Source of the DNA: an uncultured Eubacteriales bacterium
GTDB taxonomy: Bacteria; Bacillota; Clostridia; Oscillospirales; CAG-272
Assembly (NCBI GenBank): GCA_902462015.1
Contig: CABPZV010000020.1
Location: 1 to 18,669 of the forward strand
Length of the DNA: 18,669 bases
Reading direction: 5' to 3'
Shown here piece after piece: positions 14,305 through 18,669 of the stretch. The notes below the pieces were generated by a model. That model was not told the DNA's origin. It did not search any database and saw only the letters and a list, made by a program, of their open reading frames with translations. Each line of letters opens with the position of its first letter. Positions within the stretch are counted from its first letter, which is position 1. Both the position numbers and the translations under genes were made by a program.

Positions 14305-15118
14305 TATAATCCGGTCCCTTTTTTCATACGATTTTGCGGCAAGAGCATTGCTTGCAGGAACGGCAATTTCCATATGTGCGGCATTGCTTGGCGTCGTTAT
14401 GACACTTAGAAGATACACGATGCTCGGAGACGGACTTTCTCATACTGCATTCGGAGCAGTGGCTGCGGCCGCCGCTTTGGGCTGGTCGCCGTACTGGTTC
14501 GCTTTAATTATCACAATTGCCGTAACATTTTTGATTCTTCGGATGAATTTAGGTTCAGCGAGCGGTGATAACGCGGTTGCTGTAATATCAACAGTGTCAT
14601 TTGCTGTCGGAATGATGATAATTTCCTGTAATTCTGGTATTGATGTAAATATGAATGAGTATCTTTTTGGAAGCGTCCTTTCAATGAGCAAGGATGATGT
14701 CCTCATATCATTCTTACTGTCCGGTATAGTTCTTACCGCGTTCATTTTGTGTCACCGCGTGATTTTTAGTGTAACTTTTGACGAAAACTTTTGCCGTGCC
14801 TGCGGTATAAATACAAGGCTTTACATAGATCTGCTTTCTGTTCTTACCGCTATTACAGTAGTAATGGGTATGAGAATTTTAGGCGCACTGCTGATGACAA
14901 ATCTTTTAATATATCCGGCGGTCTCTTCCATGAAGCTGCTTCGAAGCTTCAAAAGCGTTTTAATATGTTCATCGATCGTTTCTGTTGTATGCTTTTTTGC
15001 CGGAATTGCAGCGTCAAGCGTATTTGGAACTCCCGCCGGCGCAGGAGTAGTAATAGCAAATATTTTTGTTTTTGCTCTGGCATCCTTGATGTCCAGTTTG
15101 AAAAAACGTAACCGGTAA
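14297..15118 (+). CDS. znuB: Metal ABC transporter permease (ZnuB/MntC-like)
   Basis: This integral membrane subunit of the Zn/Mn-type ABC importer is 273 aa with about seven to eight hydrophobic segments. Family landmarks are RRYTMLGDGLSHTAFGAVA near the N-terminus, VTFDENFCRACGINTRLYIDLLSVLTAITVVMGMRILGALLM in the middle, and PAGAGVVIANIFVFALA at the end. GGTGA at 14287-14291 is best spaced to the ATG at 14297; ATG 14294 and GTG 14288 are alternatives in frame. The ribosome site and start lie inside the 3' end of the ATPase gene, so the two are translationally coupled. Confidence 0.9.
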   Translation: MIDIIRSLFSYDFAARALLAGTAISICAALLGVVMTLRRYTMLGDGLSHTAFGAVAAAAALGWSPYWFALIITIAVTFLILRMNLGSASGDNAVAVISTVSFAVGMMIISCNSGIDVNMNEYLFGSVLSMSKDDVLISFLLSGIVLTAFILCHRVIFSVTFDENFCRACGINTRLYIDLLSVLTAITVVMGMRILGALLMTNLLIYPAVSSMKLLRSFKSVLICSSIVSVVCFFAGIAASSVFGTPAGAGVVIANIFVFALASLMSSLKKRNR

Positions 15119-15190
15119 AATTCAGCTTGAATAAGATTCGGACGTAAGTGTGTATTTTTAATGTGTGTTTTACCGGCTTTTCTTTTATTG
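15112..15190 (+). terminator. Terminator of the metal-transporter operon
   Basis: CCGGTAAAA (15112-15120) pairs perfectly with TTTTACCGG (15168-15176), followed by CTTTTCTTTTATT. The 47-nt loop is long, and the 5' arm contains the permease stop codon. The T-rich tail runs into the 3' end of the convergent thiamine pyrophosphokinase gene. Confidence 0.65.
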
Positions 15191-15859
15191 GTTAAATTTT
15201 TTTCTCTCCGGGAAAAGTCCGAGTGATAAATTCTTACTGTTATTCTCCCATATAACAATAAGCTTACCGTTTTCAACCGAGATATTAGACTCTACGCCTG
15301 TGAATTCGTTGCTGACGCCAACAGGAAAGCTGCAGCTTACCTCGGCGTTATTTAATTCATATTTTAAACCGCAGAGAGTTAAACCGCTGCAGGAGTCACC
15401 GAGGCTAAAGACAGATATAATTCCTGTATAGCCGGGTTTAAAATGCAGTGCTTCTTTGTCGATAACCGTAATTACAGTATCGTCTGAGATAAGCCAACCA
15501 TGACTGTCATGTATATTCAAGTATTCAAGAGACTGTATATTGGCAATCGTATGGTCAAGGCGCCCGCCAAGTCCTCCGTAAAGGCAGAAATCTTTCAGCC
15601 CTTTTTCTATTCCGTTCTTTATTGCGGCAAGCATATCTGTATCGTCCTTCTCTTTGGGAAGAACAATCGTGTTGATGTCATCCGGAACAAATCCGGATGA
15701 ATCAAAATCCCCGATTATAAGGTCGGGAACAATTCCGCATGAACGGAGATATTCCAGTCCGGCATCTGCTGCTATTATATATCCGTCTTCTATATCTTCT
15801 GAGGTGAGCTTGATTTTGCCGTAATCACCGGCGCCAAAGATATAACATTTCTTATCCAT
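15185..15859 (-). CDS. thiN: Thiamine pyrophosphokinase
   Basis: This enzyme transfers pyrophosphate from ATP to thiamine to make the cofactor thiamine diphosphate. It is 224 aa from the chosen start, the normal size. Catalytic-domain motifs are IIAADAGLEYL, LIIGDFDSSG with the metal-binding Asp residues, PKEKDDTDM, and GGLGGRLDHTIANI. The C-terminal thiamine-binding beta domain contains GYTGIISVFSLGD and PVGVSNEFTG. The ATG at 15859 follows GAAAGG by 13 nt; a GTG at 15871 in the same frame would place the start on the ribosome site itself. In Bacillus this gene follows rpe; here rpe lies 2.2 kb away on the opposite strand. No TPP riboswitch is seen upstream. Confidence 0.93.
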   Translation of the reverse strand: MDKKCYIFGAGDYGKIKLTSEDIEDGYIIAADAGLEYLRSCGIVPDLIIGDFDSSGFVPDDINTIVLPKEKDDTDMLAAIKNGIEKGLKDFCLYGGLGGRLDHTIANIQSLEYLNIHDSHGWLISDDTVITVIDKEALHFKPGYTGIISVFSLGDSCSGLTLCGLKYELNNAEVSCSFPVGVSNEFTGVESNISVENGKLIVIWENNSKNLSLGLFPERKKFNQ

Positions 15860-15950
15860 ATTTATGACCACGCCTTTCTTTCAGACTTATCACTATTGCT
15901 TTTATGAGGAATTGAACCTGATTTTGTTGTGTTACGAATTATTGTACATT

Positions 15951-16047
15951 AAGTTACATGGCAAACCTTAAAGCGCCAGCTTTAAGTTATTATACTATAA
16001 GTTACATGGCAAACCTTAAAGCGTCAGCTTTAAGTTTATTATACTAT
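15951..16047. repeat. Two tandem 48/49-bp repeats
   Basis: Unit 1 (15951-15998) and unit 2 (15999-16047) differ by one substitution (GCGCC vs GCGTC) and one extra T. Each begins AAGTTACATGGCAAACC, contains the hairpin CTTAAAGC...GCTTTAAG, and ends TTATTATACTAT, which includes a -10-like TATACT. A third, longer unit starts at 16048. Confidence 0.9.
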
Positions 16048-16155
16048 AAGTTACAGGGCAAACCGCAATGTTTCGAGGTTTTGCTTGCAAAATCGCTGAC
16101 TTTGTCAGCGAAACGAAACTTGCACCTTAAAGCTTTAGCTTTAAGGTTATTATAC
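16048..16155. repeat. Third repeat unit, expanded with hairpins
   Basis: It starts AAGTTACAGGGCAAACC and ends with the same CTTAAAGC/GCTTTAAG hairpin and TTATTATAC tail as the short units (CCTTAAAGC 16125-16133, GCTTTAAGG 16138-16146). In between are about 60 extra bases with TTTTG/CAAAA (about 16078-16092) and CGCTGAC-TTT-GTCAGCG (16094-16110) hairpins, enclosed by GCAATGTTTCG/CGAAACTTGC arms. Confidence 0.7.
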
Positions 16156-16213
16156 CACATTTTTCTTCAGTGAGATAGAGATTTTAAAAAAAATATTGTT
16201 TTTAACATTAGTA

Positions 16214-16242
16214 TTGTTTAAAATCAGAACTTGTGTTATACT
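16214..16242 (+). promoter_or_regulatory. Probable promoter for ispD (TTGTTT-17-TATACT)
   Basis: TTGTTT at 16214-16219 and TATACT at 16237-16242 are 17 bases apart, and TG two bases before the -10 makes it an extended -10. It would give an ispD leader of about 130 nt. Confidence 0.6.
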
Positions 16243-16379
16243 ATTTTATAGCTTTTATGTTTTATGGCAGGATCTGAAAATCGACGCCCCACCGGCAACG
16301 TCAGTCAGGACAGACGGCGCTTTAACTTTCGGAAACGGTCTTGATTTTAGTTATGTGTTATCAAAGGAATGGCTTGACG

Positions 16380-17186
16380 ATGAAAAATATTACAAGTTGT
16401 ATTTCCAATACCCTGCGCGCCGGAGTAGGACTTATTCCGCCCAAAAACCGTTTTAATTCAGCAATTGTTTTGGCAGGGGGGACAGGCTCGCGAATGGGCA
16501 GCGGAAAAGTAACCAAGCAGTTAATGAGAATTGACGGGATTCCAGTAGTCGTTCGTTCTCTCCTTGCTTTTCAAAACTGCGAGTATGTAAATGAAATAAT
16601 TGTTGTCGGACGCGAAGAAGAATTAGATTATTATGCCGAATTTTCCGAAAGCTTCGGTCTTTCAAAGATCACAGCCGTCGTAAAAGGCGGAGCAACCCGA
16701 CAGGAATCGGTTTTTTGCGGTATACAAAAGCTTTCAGATAAATCAGAATATCTTGCAATTCATGACGGTGCAAGGTGCTTAGTTACCGCAGATATTATTC
16801 AAAGAACATACGACGAAGCAAACAGATACGGAGCAGCTGCGGCTGCAGTTCCAATGACTGATACTGTAAAACGCTGTGATGCTTCGGGAATGGTAAAAGA
16901 AACTCTTGACCGTACAGAGCTATGGAGGGTTCAGACGCCGCAAACCTTTAAGACTAATATATATCTTGCGGCTGCGTATACAGCAGATAGGGAAAAGTAC
17001 GATGCAACCGATGACTGCATGCTTGCGGAGCATGTCGGTTTTCGTGTGAAGCTTATTGACTGCGGTCACGAAAATATAAAAATTACTACTCCGCAGGATT
17101 TGATTATCGCGGAAGCTATTCTGACTGCAAGGAAAATCAGAATACAAAATAAGGCAGGTAAACAAAGCAAATCAAAAAAAGGATGA
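16380..17186 (+). CDS. ispD: 2-C-methyl-D-erythritol 4-phosphate cytidylyltransferase
   Basis: IspD attaches CMP to methylerythritol phosphate, the third step of the MEP isoprenoid pathway. It is 268 aa. The nucleotide-binding loop VLAGGTGSRMG...KQ lies near residues 28-47, LAIHDGARCLV in the middle, VQTPQTF and TDDC later, and KITTPQDLIIAEAIL near the end. The first 22 residues (MKNITSCISNTLRAGVGLIPPK) are an extension beyond the usual start, and the protein ends in a basic tail (KAGKQSKSKKG). The ATG at 16380 has AAAGGA at 16363-16368, 11 nt away. The frame is open back to 16341 but with no ribosome site there. The pathway neighbour ispF follows after 110 nt. Confidence 0.93.
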   Translation: MKNITSCISNTLRAGVGLIPPKNRFNSAIVLAGGTGSRMGSGKVTKQLMRIDGIPVVVRSLLAFQNCEYVNEIIVVGREEELDYYAEFSESFGLSKITAVVKGGATRQESVFCGIQKLSDKSEYLAIHDGARCLVTADIIQRTYDEANRYGAAAAAVPMTDTVKRCDASGMVKETLDRTELWRVQTPQTFKTNIYLAAAYTADREKYDATDDCMLAEHVGFRVKLIDCGHENIKITTPQDLIIAEAILTARKIRIQNKAGKQSKSKKG

Positions 17187-17296
17187 ATTCTTATAATAAG
17201 TTGTCAAACTTCTATTTTATTTCACGTCGGTCTACCTGACTTTCAGCGCATTAGAAATCTAATATGAATTAAAGTATATACGAGATGGTAATAGAA

Positions 17297-17806
17297 ATGA
17301 ACAATAATGAAGCGGCTCTATTTATTCCGAGAATTGGTCACGGCTATGATGTCCACAGACTTGTTCCAAACCGAAAGCTTGTCCTGGGAGGGATTGAAAT
17401 TCCTTATGAAAAGGGACTGCTCGGACACTCTGACGCTGATGTTCTCACGCATGCAATAATGGATTCTCTTCTCGGAGCAGCAGCACTGGGAGATATCGGA
17501 GTTCACTTTCCGGATTCAGACGAAAGATATTATGGAGCGGATAGCACTGAGCTTGCAAAGCAGGTTTTATCTCTTATAAGTGATAAAGGCTACAAAATTT
17601 CTAACATAGATGCAACCATAATTGCACAGAAACCGAAGCTTAAAGAATATATTCCCCAAATGCGCGTGAAGCTGTCGGAGACGCTCAAGATAAATATTTC
17701 CAGCATTAATATAAAAGCAACAACAGAGGAGGGACTCGGATTTACGGGAGACAGCTCCGCGATTTCAGCCCATGCCGTATCGGTTATCTTCAAAACGACC
17801 TCTTGA
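17297..17806 (+). CDS. ispF: 2-C-methyl-D-erythritol 2,4-cyclodiphosphate synthase
   Basis: IspF cyclises CDP-ME 2-phosphate to MEcPP, the fifth step of the MEP pathway, as a zinc-dependent trimer. It is 169 aa, a little above the usual 155-160 because of a 10-residue N-terminal lead. Zinc ligands are in GHGYDVHR (Asp, His), with a third His expected near HSDADVLTHAIMD. Other landmarks are LGDIGVHFPDSD and KATTEEGLGFTGD. I chose ATG 17297 over the in-frame ATG at 17285, which has no ribosome site; GAGATGG around 17282-17288 is a weak site for 17297. ispE is not adjacent. Confidence 0.94.
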   Translation: MNNNEAALFIPRIGHGYDVHRLVPNRKLVLGGIEIPYEKGLLGHSDADVLTHAIMDSLLGAAALGDIGVHFPDSDERYYGADSTELAKQVLSLISDKGYKISNIDATIIAQKPKLKEYIPQMRVKLSETLKINISSINIKATTEEGLGFTGDSSAISAHAVSVIFKTTS

Positions 17807-17836
17807 AAAAGTGCCGCCTGCAAAAAAGCAGGCGGC
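17806..17836 (-). terminator. Hairpin after ispF with its T run on the minus strand
   Basis: GCCGCCTGC (17813-17821) and GCAGGCGGC (17828-17836) form a perfect 9-bp stem with an A6 loop. On the plus strand the next bases are GATATCTTAAG, not a T tract. On the minus strand the stem is followed by ACTTTTTCAAG, so it looks like a terminator for leftward transcription, although no leftward gene is seen to the right in this window. Confidence 0.55.
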
Positions 17837-18089
17837 GATATCTTAAGCATCTGTGCCGGAATAAAACGGCTCCGCACTTCCTTTATTTAAGGTATAAATA
17901 TTCGTAGCACTGCATATTTGTCAAACAATAAATACAAGACAAAACCGGGGCAGCGGTCCGGATACCCACACATCCCTTTTTCCGGCAAAAACACGATGCA
18001 CAGTTTTGGCGTTGCCTTTAATATCATATGTGAGCAGCGCAGTTTTGTTACAGCTGCGCGCGGCAAGTACGAAAGGAATGAAAATAAAA
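17837..18089. other. Intergenic region upstream of rpe
   Basis: No gene is seen in this 253-bp stretch. GTGCCGGA/TCCGCAC (about 17851-17875, one bulge) followed by TTCCTTTATTT may end the ispF transcript. Nearer rpe, GCGCAG/CTGCGC (about 18037-18059) can form a leader hairpin. No promoter with good spacing was found for rpe. Confidence 0.4.
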
Positions 18090-18669
18090 ATGAAATCAAA
18101 CAAAGTTATTTTATCTCCGTCAATGCTCTCCTGTAACTTCGCACACCTGGAAGAAGATATTCAAAAAGCGGAAAAGGCAGGATGTGAATATCTTCATCTT
18201 GATGTAATGGACGGAATATTTGTTCCGAATATCAGCTTCGGACCATGTGTTATTTCTTCGATCCGGCCTGTATCAAAAATGATATTTGACGTACACCTGA
18301 TGATTACAGAGCCGCTCCGGTATGTTGACAGCTTTGCAAAATCCGGAGCCGACATAATTACAATTCATTGTGAAAGCTGTGAAAATCAGCTTGAGACAAT
18401 GCGTTACATACGTTCATTGGGATTAAAGGCTTCTGTTTCAATAAAACCTGGTACTCCGGTTTCCGACATTGAAAGTCTTCTTCCTGAGGCGGATATGGTT
18501 CTTGTTATGAGCGTTGAACCGGGATTTGGCGGACAAAAATTTATTCCTGAAACACTCGGTCATGTTCGCGAGCTTGCAAATCTTAGGGAGCAGCATAATT
18601 ATAATTACGATATTGAAATAGACGGCGGTATTAACCTTGATAATGTTGCAGATGCAGTCCGGGCAGGAG
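18090..18669 (+). CDS. rpe: Ribulose-phosphate 3-epimerase, 5' part (3' end outside window)
   Basis: Rpe interconverts ribulose 5-phosphate and xylulose 5-phosphate in the pentose phosphate pathway. The first 193 codons are visible. The TIM-barrel motifs appear in order: ILSPSMLSCNFAHLEEDI, LHLDVMDGIFVPNISFG (metal-binding His and Asp), FDVHLMITEP (His), SIKPGTP, VLVMSVEPGFGGQKF, and EIDGGIN (Asp). A full-length enzyme has about 215-225 residues, so some 25 are missing. AAAGGAATG lies upstream; the ATG inside it (18078) is in frame but sits on the ribosome site, so 18090 is taken as the start. Confidence 0.95.
   Translation, partial: MKSNKVILSPSMLSCNFAHLEEDIQKAEKAGCEYLHLDVMDGIFVPNISFGPCVISSIRPVSKMIFDVHLMITEPLRYVDSFAKSGADIITIHCESCENQLETMRYIRSLGLKASVSIKPGTPVSDIESLLPEADMVLVMSVEPGFGGQKFIPETLGHVRELANLREQHNYNYDIEIDGGINLDNVADAVRAG

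Noticed and set aside
15860..15950. TPP riboswitch upstream of thiN
   Set aside because: No CTGAGA or matching ACCTGA element is present in the short leader.
15960..16065. GGCAAACC words as part of a cyclic-di-GMP riboswitch
   Set aside because: The rest of the conserved core, including the GGGACGCAAAGCC-type half, is missing in every unit.
15951..16173. Tandem repeats as a CRISPR array or as a small repeat protein
   Set aside because: Units are directly adjacent without unique spacers, contain their own hairpins, and no cas genes are near. The open frame through them is a by-product of the repeat length and the units differ by a 1-bp indel.

Overview
This window is about 18.7 kb of chromosomal DNA from a low-to-moderate GC Firmicute, most likely a gut-type clostridium (Oscillospiraceae/Ruminococcaceae-like). 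The evidence is the dnaG-rpoD pair, AAAGGA-type ribosome binding sites, TTGACA-17-TATAAT promoters, a class M sirtuin/zinc-macrodomain pair, the MEP-pathway genes ispD and ispF, and palindromic intergenic repeats. The taxon is inferred from gene content and style, not from a marker comparison.

Layout: (1) 1-2386 (+), the 3' part of the primase gene dnaG overlapping rpoD, the primary sigma factor, which has a long acidic N-terminal extension. (2) 2429-4444 (+), a lipoprotein of solute-binding-protein type with its own promoter and terminator. (3) 4445-4716, a GC-rich, multi-hairpin intergenic element. (4) 7356-4717 (-), a degenerate metallo-beta-lactamase-fold protein, a zinc-macrodomain protein and a class M sirtuin (SirTM), the last two overlapping by 50 nt; the block is divergent from an HxlR-type regulator (+) across a control region full of dyads and direct repeats. 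(5) 7952-9845 (-), pyrG (CTP synthase), whose leader starts with a perfect-consensus promoter followed at once by an intrinsic terminator. (6) 9846-11502, a gene-poor, decayed-looking stretch with one GNAT acetyltransferase gene flanked by diverged direct repeats. (7) 11503-11684 (-), tRNA-Leu(GAG) with promoter and terminator. (8) 11765-11930, a structured non-coding block, then rlmD-type 23S rRNA methyltransferase (+). (9) 13486-15118 (+), a ZnuC/ZnuB-like metal ABC transporter pair without its binding protein. (10) 15185-15859 (-), thiamine pyrophosphokinase. (11) 15951-16155, tandem 48-49 bp repeats that end in a longer hairpin-bearing unit. (12) 16380-18669 (+), ispD, ispF and the start of rpe.

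Most of the window is housekeeping. The accessory interest lies in the SirTM/macrodomain locus, which is a protein ADP-ribosylation writer and eraser found here without the usual GcvH-L and LplA2 partners and next to a possible thiol-sensing HxlR regulator; in the unusual pyrG leader; in several structured intergenic elements; and in a recurring translation-start context (an in-frame ATG/GTG fused to or near the Shine-Dalgarno, exactly 12 nt before the likely start) at four genes.
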